Below are positions 22,920 through 33,888 of a DNA stretch of 64,000 bases, piece after piece. The first letter of the stretch is position 1; every line of letters begins with the position of its first letter. The DNA lies in assembly GCF_000283155.1 (NCBI RefSeq), contig NW_004454166.1, positions 3,727,252-3,791,251 of the forward strand, read 5' to 3'. This stretch comes from Ceratotherium simum simum. Its lineage: Eukaryota; Chordata; Mammalia; Perissodactyla; Rhinocerotidae. The notes under the pieces were generated by a model, which saw only the letters and a program-made list of their open reading frames with translations, was not told where the DNA came from and searched no databases. The position numbers and the translations under genes are program-made.

Positions 22920-23690
22920 TGGAATTTTGATGTCTGGTGCCTTTATGGGATTTCTAAGCCATTTTGATGCACAAAATCATTATCTTCAAGGCTAGATGAA
23001 AATTAATTTTTTATAATCTTTCTCAGTTGAAATGAAAAATAAAAGTTCTTTTGGCTGCTATTTCTTTGAGACTTGATGCTTTTCAATAGATTTTTGCAGC
23101 TTTTATGTGTGCTCCTGGATAGGCCACGACGTCTGTCTAATCTTTGGCAGTTTTCTAGACAGAAAAATTACAGACCCTCATTTTCTGTTTATTTAATATT
23201 GGAACCACCTAGCCTGGCAAAGAAGATTCAAGACCTATGTAGAATTGCTCACTTGCTTGCATTTCTTATTCCAAATGAAAACAAGTTTGAAACTCTTTAA
23301 GGAGCAGCACGAGATAACCCATTTAACAATGTCAGTGCCACCGAGCTGCTCGCAAAAATGGAAGTGACACAACTTATTGATGATTTTGCCAGATCCAACA
23401 TCCAACAAAGAATACCCTGTTTACAGTTTTTAAACGTCTTTGAACTCACGGAATATTATCTTCTTTGTTTTAATTCATTTGTTATAATTTAGATTTGTGT
23501 TTCAAGGCCATTCATGTTTTTGTTTTATCAAAGAGAATGTCCTTTGCTTACTAATGAAGTTAGATATCTCTATACGCACAATAAGCCTTTTCATCGACTA
23601 TGGTGGGATGGCTCATATTTGACTTTACAAAGAGGCCAGCTTTTCAAATTGTGCCACTGCTCTAAGGATAACTGGGGGATTTAAAACTAT
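22920..23690. other. COL15A1 intron, repeat-poor AT-rich block
   Basis: About 770 bases directly before the NC1 trimerisation exon with no recognisable repeat, in a window where most introns are repeat-rich. No exon or structured RNA is visible. Confidence 0.5.
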
Positions 23691-23697
23691 CTGACAG

Positions 23698-23826
23698 GTC
23701 ACAGCATTTAGCAACATGGATGACATGCTGCAGAACGCGCATTTGGTTATAGAAGGGACCTTCATCTACCTGAGGGACAGCACCGAGTTTTTCATTCGTG
23801 TCAGAGATGGTTGGAAAAAATTACAG
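23698..23826 (+). CDS. COL15A1: COL15A1 coding exon (NC1 trimerisation domain)
   Basis: Forty-three codons beginning VTAFSNMDDMLQ and ending RVRDGWKKLQ. This is the multiplexin trimerisation domain, a small beta/alpha fold shared with COL18A1 that nucleates assembly of three chains. The IEGTFIYLRDSTEFFIRVR stretch is the conserved beta-strand core. The acceptor CTGACAG has a poor pyrimidine tract (GGGGGATTTAAAACTAT), so recognition probably depends on exon or intron enhancers; that is inference. The donor is GTAATT. Confidence 0.97.
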
Positions 23827-23973
23827 GTAATTCTTACACTTCCTTTAACAAACTGCCTCCAGATGCCCTCTAAAAATAATAATCTACTCCTATAAATGCC
23901 ATTTTTCTGTTTTGAAACTAAGCAAACAGCTTCTAGTTGATGTTTCATTTTCAATGTACTGTTTTCCTTAAAG

Positions 23974-24033
23974 CTGGGAGACCTGATCCCCATTCCTGCC
24001 GACAGCCCTCCGCCCCCTGCGCTTTCCAGCAAC
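23974..24033 (+). CDS. COL15A1: COL15A1 coding exon (trimerisation end and hinge)
   Basis: Twenty codons, LGDLIPIPADSPPPPALSSN. The first residues finish the trimerisation domain. The proline/serine-rich part starts the protease-sensitive hinge from which the endostatin-like fragment is released. The acceptor is CTTAAAG and the donor GTGAGT. The intron before it is 147 bases. Confidence 0.96.
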
Positions 24034-24199
24034 GTGAGTGCTTTCCCTGCCTTACTTCTCGCTCCTGCGTCAGCGTGTGCTGAGTCCCCCTTGGTGTCCA
24101 GCGCCTAGCTCTCCACACCCTGGACAGCCAGCTCTGCAGGGTTTAGTATCTGGTGGAAGCCCAGAGATTACCAAGTGCCAACAGAATGTTCTCACAGCA

Positions 24200-24345
24200 G
24201 AGGGGAGGGAGAACTGGACCCAGAGGCTGGAGACCTGCTGTTCCCACGTCATAGCTGAATCCTCTCGGGCAACGGGCTTCCTCTTTCTTGGCCTCAGTTT
24301 ATTCATCTGTGAAATCATTGGTCGGCATAAGCCATCTAGAAGAAC
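24200..24345 (+). repeat. MIR SINE
   Basis: GAACTGGACCCAGAGGCTGG, TTCTTGGCCTCAGTTTATTC and ATCTGTGAAATC follow MIR order. It lies between the two hinge exons. Confidence 0.65.
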
Positions 24346-24414
24346 CCTTTAATTTTTGATACTCTGAGACTTCTTTGCCTGATAAGAACACTGGCAACTT
24401 ACGTTGTCCGTTTT

Positions 24415-24560
24415 TTAATTCTATATCAACCCTTTGAGGCAGATACTGTCACCCCCGTTTTGCAGATGAGGAAATTGAAGCTCTGGAGAGGTGACTTGCT
24501 CTATTAAGTGAATGAGTTAGCAGTAAAACAAGAGTCTTCTGCTTCTTTGGTTCAGTGCTC
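24415..24560 (-). repeat. MIR SINE, reverse
   Basis: CCGTTTTGCAGATGAGGAAA and GCTCTGGAGAGGTGACTTGC are the reverse MIR core, about 70 bases after the plus-strand MIR. Confidence 0.65.
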
Positions 24561-24769
24561 TTTCTAAGAGACTCGAGAATATCCCCTCCCTTTCTGAGGA
24601 TCACGTTTTCATTCCAGCATGAATCTTGTCACAGTTAAGAGTGGCCCAAAGACAATGACAAACTATTTAAAGTAGCTTCTCAAGAGACATTGCGCTTGCG
24701 CCTTGCGTGCCCTGAAGAACAGATCGAATGCATGTTCTGAACCGTTTATTTTCCTCTTTTATGTAACAG

Positions 24770-24829
24770 CCGCATCAGCCTCAGGCTCCACTGACGTCTC
24801 TTTCCAGTGTCAGTTATGAGAGGCCTGCA
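24770..24829 (+). CDS. COL15A1: COL15A1 coding exon (hinge)
   Basis: Twenty codons, PHQPQAPLTSLSSVSYERPA. This is a proline/serine-rich, probably disordered hinge. It aligns with the human segment that ends NYEKPA directly before the endostatin domain, so normal splicing should join it to 28564. The acceptor is TAACAG and the donor GTAAGT. Confidence 0.95.
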
Positions 24830-24837
24830 GTAAGTAC

Positions 24838-25625
24838 AGTTCATGCGTTTACTCTGCAAATGCTGAATGTGTGTCCACAGTGTGCCGGGCCCTGTGCTTG
24901 TTACACAGTTTCTACCCTCTGGATGCGTGCAGACTAGCAAGAGAGGCAGACAGAAAGTAGACAGTTCCAAGACAGTGTGCTAGGTTGTTTGGGCGAGACA
25001 AAGAAAGGATGCTGAGGCCTTGAGGAAGGTCAAGGACATCTGCCTTCTTTAGAGGAGGTGACCTCTCAACTAAGACGTAAAGGACAATTGAGAGCAGGTG
25101 TGAGCCAGGAGGGGGAAGAGAGTGGGAATTCCAGGCAGAGGGAACGTGGAACAGAGGGAGGCAAGGGGAAGTGCTGTTCTTTTCTGTCATGTCAGGTGTT
25201 TTAGTCTGGCTGAAGCAGTAGTGTTTGGAGCAGAGAAGGGAGAAGTTTAGTTTGCAGAGGGCAAGGGCTGTCATCGAGGGCCTATAAGCCAAGCTAAGGA
25301 CTTTGACCTTTTCCAGTGGGCAGTGGGGAGCAATGAAGGGTCTAAAGCAATAAAGGGGTATATCAGATTGGCATTTCAGAACTTACCTTGGTGACAGTAC
25401 ATACATGGATTGGAGGGGACAGGACCAGGGGCCCAAAGACCGGTTAGATGGCTCCTATACTATCTGACCTAGGATTACAGCAGTGAACATGTAGAAAAGT
25501 GGGCAGATTGGAGAGAAGTTAAGGAGGCAGGAGTGACAGATTTGGTCATTGATTGGATATGGGTCAGTGAGGATGAGGGAGATCAGGAGTGATGCCTAGG
25601 TTTTTGCTGGGGTAATTGAGTGGTC
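24838..25625 (-). mobile_element. L2 LINE fragment
   Basis: The order GTGTCCACAGTGTGCCGGGC, CAGACAGAAAGTAG, then GAGGAGGTGACCTCTCAACT, AATTCCAGGCAGAGGGAACG and AAGCCAAGCTAAGGACTTTG is that of a reverse-complement L2. It lies in the hinge-to-endostatin intron of COL15A1. Confidence 0.7.
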
Positions 25626-25723
25626 ATAGTTTCCTTTCCAGGGGTCATTTTGTTGCTAGGATTAGAAACTCTCACTCTATTCTTTCACTAGCTTAAGTGA
25701 AGATCTTGTTCATATAATTGCAG

Positions 25724-25903
25724 GAACCTCATGGAACTCAATTGCAGGAAGTACAACAGGGCCTGGGGACCCTGTCCTCCCCTCCACCCCCACTCCATCA
25801 CACGGACATAGGTTACATCTACAGAGCTCACACACAGCTTTGGGTGGCCATCCTGCTAAGACCTGCAGCTGGTCTTACAGCTGCAGAGCCCAATACCACC
25901 TGA
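25724..25903 (+). pseudogene. Possible vestigial or alternative COL15A1 hinge exon
   Basis: An open stretch follows an AATTGCAG acceptor-like site in the intron between the hinge exon and the endostatin exons. In phase 0 it reads EPHGTQLQEVQQ, then SSPPPPLHHTDIGYIYRAHTQ, and stops at TGA 25901. The composition (Pro-rich, then His-His, then an aromatic YIYRA segment) resembles the hinge of the paralogue COL18A1, which has SPP, HHSSYVHLRPA just before endostatin. Human COL15A1 as I know it skips directly from YEKPA to the endostatin domain. No good donor is visible (GTTACA at 25812, GTGGCC at 25845), so it may be a decayed exon or chance. Confidence 0.25.
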
Positions 25904-28563
25904 CTGAGTTCAGAGTCTTGGGAGAGAGAGTCTATATGGGTCATCTTGGGTCAGTTGCCTTCTCCCGGCCAAATCAAAAGTGGCCAAGAGAATGAGATTG
26001 AATGGCCTAAGGCCACTCTTTTTAGCAAGTGTCGTGGGGGCACTTTCAAAGAACAAGGAATGGCCTTGGCAGACACCAGAAACACATTTCCTATAGTGCT
26101 CCCGTTCACCAAGCAGGAACTCATTTGGGGCATCGTGAGTCTGAGGTACCTGTAGGATATCTGAGTGGAGACTAGCAGGAGGGAATGGGATATGAAGGTG
26201 TGAAACCTCGCAGTGGGTCTGGTCTGGGGATATAGACTCGGGAGTCTTCAGCAGAGCCCTGGCAATTGTGCTGGGGGTGGTAGGATTCCCAAAAGAGAAT
26301 CTATACAGTGAGAAGAGATTGGACTGAGAGGAGCAAAAACAAAAAGGAACTGATGGAAGAGATAGGATAAGGAAACTGAGAAGCCAGAGCCAGAGAGGAA
26401 GAAAGAATGCCAAGCATGGTAGAAGCCAACAGGGTCAAATGCTGCCAAGAGGTCCATCAACAGAACTAAAAGGTGTCCTTCAAATTTAAAAGTAGAGAAA
26501 AGCATTCCTGTAGCATGGAGGGATGCCAACAAGATTCTAGTTGTTGAGGAGTAGATGGGAGGTGAGGAAAGAGAGAAGTGAGTGTAGATAACCCTTCAAA
26601 AAGCTTAGCTATGAAGGGGAGAAGTGAGGGCAGCAGCTAAAGGATTTTTAAAATAGTATTTATAAATTCTAAAGTAATACATATTCATTGTAGAAAATTT
26701 CAACAATGAATAAAAAGAATGGAGAAGAAAATAGTAAATCTCCTATAGTTTCACCAAAACTATAGCCATCCACAAAATAACCATTTTAACATTTGGTTGT
26801 TGAAACGTTATTGTCTTCATAAAAATGATACCTATTCATTATAAAAATGTTCTAGTAGTTAGAGAACTACAAACACGAGTGCACGAAAGCCCTTGATCCC
26901 ACCATTCAGAAACAGCCATCATTTCAGACATTTCTCTGTGTGTCTCCTTAAAGAAGGAGAGGTGGAGATAGGTGGCATCAGAGGCAGGGCAGGGAAGCCC
27001 TGCTCATCCCACTACACCTTTCCCTCTGTCAGGGAAGCTGTGTCCCATCAAGGCCTCTTGTGACTGCCCTTGGGTATAGCCCCCAGAAGCACACTGGTTG
27101 GAGAGTGATGAGACCATGGGGCCTCTTCCCTTGAGTGCTGTGGTCTGCAGATATGACGGGGAGGAAAAGAGGGGTGGGGGCTGTATACCCAGATGGCAAG
27201 GGCATCAGAGGGCCGGGGTTGGATGTGAGGCTGGAAGTCTGGTGGTGATGAGTTAGGAGTGTGCTGAAGCCCCCTCCCCATCCTAAGGGCTGGGAATGTA
27301 GGAGCATATAGTGCTGCTACTGGGAGGGCTACAGGGGAAGCCTCGTCTCAGTGTGTGTGTGGGGGGGGTGGTGGGGGATGGTCCTGGACCTCCCTCCAGC
27401 ATGGTGATAAAGGCAGAACCAGGGATGAGTAAAAAAGAAATTGGAGGAGGTAGCAGGCTTGGAGTCTGTCCTCTTCAGAATGGGAAAGAAAGGGGTAGTG
27501 AGATGGAGAACAGTGTCTGGAGGAGTGCAAGGACTTTGCAGTCTGGACATTGTAGTTCACGGCCAGCTGTGGGCAACCAGCTGGAAACATACAAAGGCTT
27601 TTTTGGACATGAGAGGCCACACGGAAATGGGGAGAGAAGCACGACCACCTCCTGCCCCAGCACATGGGGCTCATTTCACATCCTTTGGTTTAAGATAATT
27701 CAAAATATTTTTCTTGTCTGGAGACTTGGGCCCGGGTTCTGCACCAGCCCTCCCCAGCTCTGTGCTGATGAGGTAAAAGTTACTCCTGAGATGAGGCTGA
27801 GGAGGAGGATGACTGCTCCTTGATTATGAGATGTATTCCAGAGGGTGCAGCAGAAAGGGCTAGAAGAGAAGGCTGTAGGAGAAGGCTGGCTTTGGGAAGG
27901 GAAAGTGTGGGAGAAAAGAGCCTATGGAATGGCTTTTATTTGGGCTGCTGACCAAGGTAGCCGGGATGTGAGGCTAGAGTTACTGTAGGACCCCTAGTTT
28001 CCAAAAAAGTCTATCCCAGCAGTCTTAGTAATAAATGTCACGACCTTTTCCTTTCAATGCGTTTTCCCTCTGGCCCCTCACCATCAGCCCGGGCCCACTT
28101 GGGAGGTGGAAGAAAGGGCAACAGGTAGACAGTTTGGTGTGGCTCTGTGATCCAGGACCAAAGCCAGCCAAAACTCTACAGGAAACGGAACTAGGGGCAG
28201 ACGCAGAGGTATCAACAAATGACCTGCCTGCAGGCTGGATTCAGATCTCTGAAGAGCTTTATTTGGTCCAAGCAGCGTTTTGTTTTGTTTTGTTTTTCTC
28301 GTATGTGGAAGAAATTTCCACCATTTAGAGGTGTTCAGAGAGCTGAAACAGGCTGCCTGGGGAGCCCTGAGCTCTCCTTCACTGAAGATGGGCAGGCAGG
28401 GACTGGACCTCCAGCGTCAGGTAGAGCTTGAATAGGGTAACATCTAACGTGCTTCCATCCCCAGAAGTCTGGGGTCTTATTGGGAACATGAGATGGTTAT
28501 GGGGTTGGAGTTCGCTTTTAACTCCTTAACTGCTCTATCTTTTCTCTCCCTTACTTTTTTCAG
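25904..28563. other. COL15A1 intron, decayed repeat-like sequence
   Basis: Purine-rich, L2-like phrases (AGACCATGGGGCCTCTTCCC; GATATAGACTCGGGAGTCTT) and an AT-rich segment at 26640-26900 (AAGTAATACATATTCATTGT) suggest old repeats, but no family or edge is secure. No exon was found before 28564. Confidence 0.45.
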
Positions 28564-28749
28564 CTGCACTTGGTTGCTCTGAACACGCCATTTTCTGGGG
28601 ACATTCGAGCTGATTTTCAGTGCTTCCAACAGGCCAGGGCTGCAGGACTGTTGTCCACCTACCGAGCTTTCTTATCTTCCCATTTGCAAGATCTCTCCAC
28701 AGTTGTGAGGAAAGCAGAGAGATACAGCCTTCCAATAGTGAACCTAAAG
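28564..28749 (+). CDS. COL15A1: COL15A1 coding exon (endostatin-like domain, part 1)
   Basis: Sixty-two codons from [20 protein letters not shown] to [10 protein letters not shown]. This is the N-terminal third of the endostatin-XV (restin) domain, a C-type-lectin-like fold released by proteolysis and described as anti-angiogenic. The cysteine in ADFQC is the first of the four conserved disulfide cysteines. The sequence begins at LHL and lacks the His-rich N-terminal zinc site present in COL18A1 endostatin, a known difference between the two. The acceptor is TTTTTTCAG and the donor GTAACA. Confidence 0.98.
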
Positions 28750-28854
28750 GTAACAATAAATATTGTTTCCATTGCTTGCTGGGTGCATCAGTCTCCACAG
28801 GGACTGTAGGCAGGTGCCACTTCCTGACATCATCAGAAGTGTGCTGGTTCAAGG

Positions 28855-28995
28855 CCTAGCCTGGCCCTGATTGGCTGTGTGACTTCAGGTGGGTCACTTT
28901 CCCTCTCTGGACCCCAGTTTCCTCATATTTACAGTGGCCTTTTCTGCTTGGATGGTCTATGACGCTTCGAGCAGACAGCACATTTAAGCTGCCAA
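28855..28995 (+). repeat. MIR SINE
   Basis: GGCTGTGTGACTTCAGGTGG and CCAGTTTCCTCATATTTACA follow MIR order, 100 bases after the first endostatin exon. Confidence 0.65.
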
Positions 28996-31131
28996 AGGCC
29001 GGCAGACATTCTTCTGCCCTCATTCACTGGCACGGCAGAGCCTTGTAGGATCCCTCAGTTGTACCATGGAAATAGCTGATTCCTTTAAGGCTACAGAGGG
29101 ACGGCTCTGTTGCCGCTCACACGCATCCTGGGTTCTGACCTCTAACTAGATCTCAAAGGTACTTTGAGACCCTTTGGTCTCTGTGAGCCCAAGATTCCAA
29201 TTTGGAGCCTTGAGGGTAGCAAGCTCCATCCTGCCCCCACACCCAGCACCTTCCATCTCCTTTCCCAAAGTTCTATTCCACCACATTCACTCACTCAAAT
29301 TATTTGTATTCTTAGAATACGAATAACTGAAAGAAACTGGGCTCTTTGAGGAAAAAGAGTAAGAGATTCATCTCCATATCGCCCACAATGTAGTCTTGCA
29401 TAAAGTCTGGTGCAAATTTGAAGCTCAGTATATACTATAAAATTTTTTAAATAACAGTAATAAAATAAAGACCTAAGAGGAAAGGGATCGAATCGACTTA
29501 GTCTAAGGAACTAAGAGGTCATCAGATAATGGAATATCTCATCCACGAGATTTTTTATACAAACCTCAAGGTAACAACTAAACAAATAATCAGAACAGAA
29601 TCATATATGATAAATAAAGAGAAAACTAAAAGAGTCATCATACAGAACTACCAAACTGAACTGGTATTCCGAAACACATGGGACGGGAAACAAAGGAAAT
29701 GCAAAAGAACCGGAAAATAAACTATGAAATAGCAACATTAAGCCCTCATATATCAATAATCACTCTAAATGTAAATGGATTGAATTCTCCAATCAAAAGA
29801 CACAGAGTGGTGGGACGGATTAAAAAGCAAGACCCAACAATATGCTGCCTCCAGGAAACACATCTCAGCTCTAAAGACAAACACAGGCTCAGAGTGAAAG
29901 GATGGAAGACAATACGCCAAGCTACTGGCAACGAAAGAAAGCAGGTGTTGCCATACTTATATCAGACAAAGTAGACTTCAAGATAAAACAGGTAATGAGA
30001 GAAAAAAGGGGCAATATATAATGATAAAAGGGACACTCCACCAAGAAGACATATCAATTATAAATATATATGCACCCAACATAGGAGCACCAAAGTACAT
30101 AAAGCAACAAACCTAAAAGGAGATATTAACAACAACATAATAATAGTAGGGGATCTAAATACCCCACTTACAGCAATGGATAGATCATCCAGACAGAAAG
30201 TCAATAAGGAAATAGTGGACTTAAATGAAAAACTAGATGAGATCGACTTAATAGACATATACAGAGCACTCCATCCAAAAGTAGCTGACTACACATTCTT
30301 CTCAAGCATGCATGGAACATTCTCAAGGATAGACCATATGTTGGGAAACAAGGCAAGCTTCCATAAATTTAAGAAGATTGAAATCATAACAAGCATCTTT
30401 TCCGACCATAATGCTATGAAACTAGAAATCAACTACAAAAAAATAACTGGGAGAGTGACAAAGATGTGGAGAGTAAACAACATGCTACTGAACAACCAAT
30501 GGATCATTGATGAAATTAAAGGAGAAATAAAAGCATATCGAGAGACAAATGAAAATGAAAATACGCCATACCAACTCATATGGGATGTAGCAAAAGCAGT
30601 CCTGAGAGGGAAACTCATAGCAATACAGGCCCACCTGAACAAACAAGAAAAAGCCCAAATAAGCAACTTTAAACTATGCCTAAGAGAACTAGAAAAAGAA
30701 GAACAAACAAAGCCCAAAGTCAGTAGAAGGAGAAAAATAATAAAAATTAGAGCAGAAATAAATGAAATTGAAACCAAAAAAACAGTAGAAAGGATCAATG
30801 AAACAAAGAGTTGCTTCTTTGAGAAGATAAACAAAATTGACAGACCCTTAGCCAGACTCACTAAGAAAAAAGAGAAAAGTCTCAAATAAATAAAATTAGA
30901 AATGAAAGAGGATAAATTACAATGGATACCACAGAAATACAAAGGATTATAAGAGAATACTATGAAAAACTATATGCTAACAAATTGGACAATCTAGAAG
31001 AAGTGGATAAATTCTTAGACTCATACAACCTCCCAAAACTGAACCAAAAAGAAACAGAGAGTCTGAATAGACCAATCACAAGTAAAGAGATTGAAACATA
31101 ATCAAAAACCTCCCAAAAAATAAAAGTCCAG

Positions 31132-31440
31132 AGGCCAGCCCCATGGCTCAGCAGTTAGGTGCTCGCGCTCTGCTACTGGCGGCCCGGGTTAGGATCCGGG
31201 CGCACACCGACACACCGCTTGTCCAGCCATGCTAAGGTGGTGTCCCACATACAGCAACTAGAAGGATGTGCAACTATGACATACAACTATCTACTGGGGC
31301 TTTGGGGAGAAAAAGGGAAATAAAGGAGGATTGGTAATAGATGTTAGCTCAAGGCCAGTCTTCCTCAGCAAAAAGAGGAGGATTGGCATGGATGTTAGCT
31401 CAGGGCTAATCTTCCTCACAAAATAAATAAATAAATAAAT
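31132..31440 (+). repeat. ERE-type SINE nested in the L1
   Basis: The SINE starts AGGCCAGCCCCATGGCTCAG and ends with an AAATAAATAAAT tail. It is flanked by a 14-bp target-site duplication, AAATAAAAGTCCAG, at 31118-31131 and 31441-31454. It interrupts L1 ORF2 upstream of the reverse-transcriptase domain, so it is younger than that L1. Confidence 0.92.
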
Positions 31441-31781
31441 AAATAAAAGTCCAGGACCAGATGGCTTCTCTGGAGAATTTTACCAAACATTCAAAGAAGA
31501 TTTAATACCTATCCTTTCAAACTATTCCAAACAACAGAGGAAGATGGAACACTTCCTAACACATTCTATGAGGCCAACATCACCCTGATACCAAAGCCAG
31601 ACAAGGACGATACAAAGAAGAAAAACTACAGGCCAATATGCTGATGAACATAGATCCAAAAATCCTCAACAAAATATTGGCAAACCAAATACAGCAATAT
31701 GTTAAAAAGATCATACAGCATGACCAAGTGGGATTTATACCAGGGATGTAGGGATGGTTCAACATCCGCAAATCAATCAAT

Positions 31782-32606
31782 GTGATACACCACATTAACA
31801 AAACAAGGAATAAAAACCACATGATCATCTCAGTAGATGCAGAGAAGGCATTTGACGAGATCCAACGTTCATTTATGATAAAAACTCTCAACAAAATGGG
31901 TATAAAAGGAAAGTATTTCAACGTAATAAGGGCCATATATGACAAACCCACAGCCAACATCATACTCAACGGGGAAAGTCTGAAAGCCATTCCTCTGAGA
32001 ACAAGAACAAGAGAAGGGTGCCTGCTCTCACCACTCTTATTCAACATAGTACTGGAGGTTTTGGCCAGAGCAACTAGGCAAGAAAAAGGAATAAAAGGAA
32101 TCCAAATAGGCAATGAAGAAGTGAAACTCTCACTATTTGCAGATGACATGATTTTATATATAGAAAATCCTAAAGAATCCATTGGAAAACTATTAGAAAT
32201 AATCAACAACTACAGCAAAGTTGCAGGGTACAAAATCAACTTACGAAAATCAGTTGCATGTCTGTACGCTAATAACGAACTAACAGAAAGAGAACTCAAA
32301 AAGATAATTCCATTTACAATCACAACAAAAAGAATAAAATATCTAGGAATAAATCTTACCAAGGAGGTGAAAGACCTATACAAAGAAAACTATAAGACAT
32401 TATTGAAAGAAATCGATGATGACATAAAGAAATGGAAAGATATCCCATGCACATGGATTGGAAGAGTAAACATAGTTAAAATGTCTATATTACTTAAAGC
32501 AATCTACAGATTCAATGCAATCCCAATCAGAATCCCAATGACATTCTTCATGGAAATAGAACAGAGAATACTAAAATTCATATGGGGTAACAAAAGACCC
32601 GAATAG
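31782..32606 (+). pseudogene. L1 ORF2 reverse-transcriptase fragment
   Basis: The longest open piece of the broken L1 ORF2, 274 codons. It begins [20 protein letters not shown], carries the finger/palm motif [26 protein letters not shown] and the catalytic FADD box, and ends at a stop after WGNKRPE. The true ORF2 started upstream, so this methionine is only the first in the open stretch. It is not expected to make a working enzyme because both ends are broken off. Confidence 0.9.
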
Positions 32607-33318
32607 CTAAAGCAATCCTGAGAAAAAAGAACAAAGCTGGAGGCATCCCAATCCCTGACTTCAAAACATACTACAAAGCAACAGTAATCAAAACAGCATG
32701 GTACTGGTACAAAAACAAACACACAGATCAACGGAACAGAATTGAAAGTCCAGAAGTAAAACCACACATCTACGGACAGCTAATCTTTGACAGAGGAGCT
32801 AAGAACATGCAATGGAGAAAGGAAAGTCTCTTCAATAAATGGTGTTGGGAAAACTGGACAGCCACATGCAAAAGAATGAAAGTAGACCATCTGCTTTCGC
32901 CATTCACAAAAATTAACTCAAAATGGATCAAAGACCTGAAGGTGACACCTGAAACTATAAAACTCCTAGAAGAAAATATAGGCAATACACTATTTCACAT
33001 TGGTCATAAAGGAATCTTTTCGGATACCATGTCTACTCGGACAAGGGAAACTAAAGAAAAAATAAACAAGTGAGACTTCATCAGATTAAAGAGCTTCTAC
33101 AAGGCAAGTGAAACCAGGATCAAAATGAATAGACAAAATGAATAGACACATCTATTTGATGTGCAAATAGAAAATATTTGCACATCATATATCCGACAAG
33201 GGATTAATCTCCATAATATGTACAGAACTCATACGTCTGAACAACAAAAAAACAAACAACCTGATCAAAAAATGGGCAGAGGAAATGAACAGACAGTTCT
33301 CCAAAGAAGATATACAGG

Positions 33319-33888
33319 ATGGCCAATAGGCACATGAAAAGTTGTTCAACATCACTAATCATCAGGGAAATACAAATCAAAACTATACTAAGATATCACG
33401 TTACACCCATTAGAATGGCTATAATCACCAAGACAAAAAACAGCAAATTTTGGAGAGGTTGTGGAGAAACAGGAACCCTCATTCACTGCTGGTGGGAATG
33501 CAAACCGGTGCAACCTCTATGGAAAACAGTACGGAGATTCCTCAAAAAATTAAAAATAGAAATACCCTATGACCCAGCTATCCCACTACTGGGAATCTAT
33601 CCAACGAACCTGAAATCAACAATTCAAAGAGGCTTATGCACCCCTATGTTCATTGCAGCATTATTCACCATAGCCAAGAAGTGGAAGCAACCCAAATGTC
33701 CCTTGACTGATGATTGGATAAAGAAGATGTGGTGTATATATACAATGGAATACTACTCAGCCATTAAAAAAGACAAAATCGTCCCGTTTGCAGCAACATG
33801 GATGGACATGGAGGATATTATGTTAAGTGAAATAAGCCAGAGAGAGAAAGACAAACACCACATGATTTCACTCATATGTGGAATATAA
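33319..33888 (+). pseudogene. L1 ORF2 C-terminal fragment
   Basis: An open piece of 189 codons matching the conserved C-terminus of L1 ORF2p. It contains the cysteine/histidine cluster [14 protein letters not shown] and the [25 protein letters not shown] region, ending in YYSAIKKDK and a stop at 33886. It is out of frame with the reverse-transcriptase piece upstream. Confidence 0.9.

Noticed and set aside
27311..27823. 170-codon plus-strand open frame in the hinge-to-endostatin intron
   Set aside because: Low-complexity Gly/Arg/Ser composition with no family resemblance and no collagen pattern. Normal splicing from 24829 to 28564 matches the human protein.
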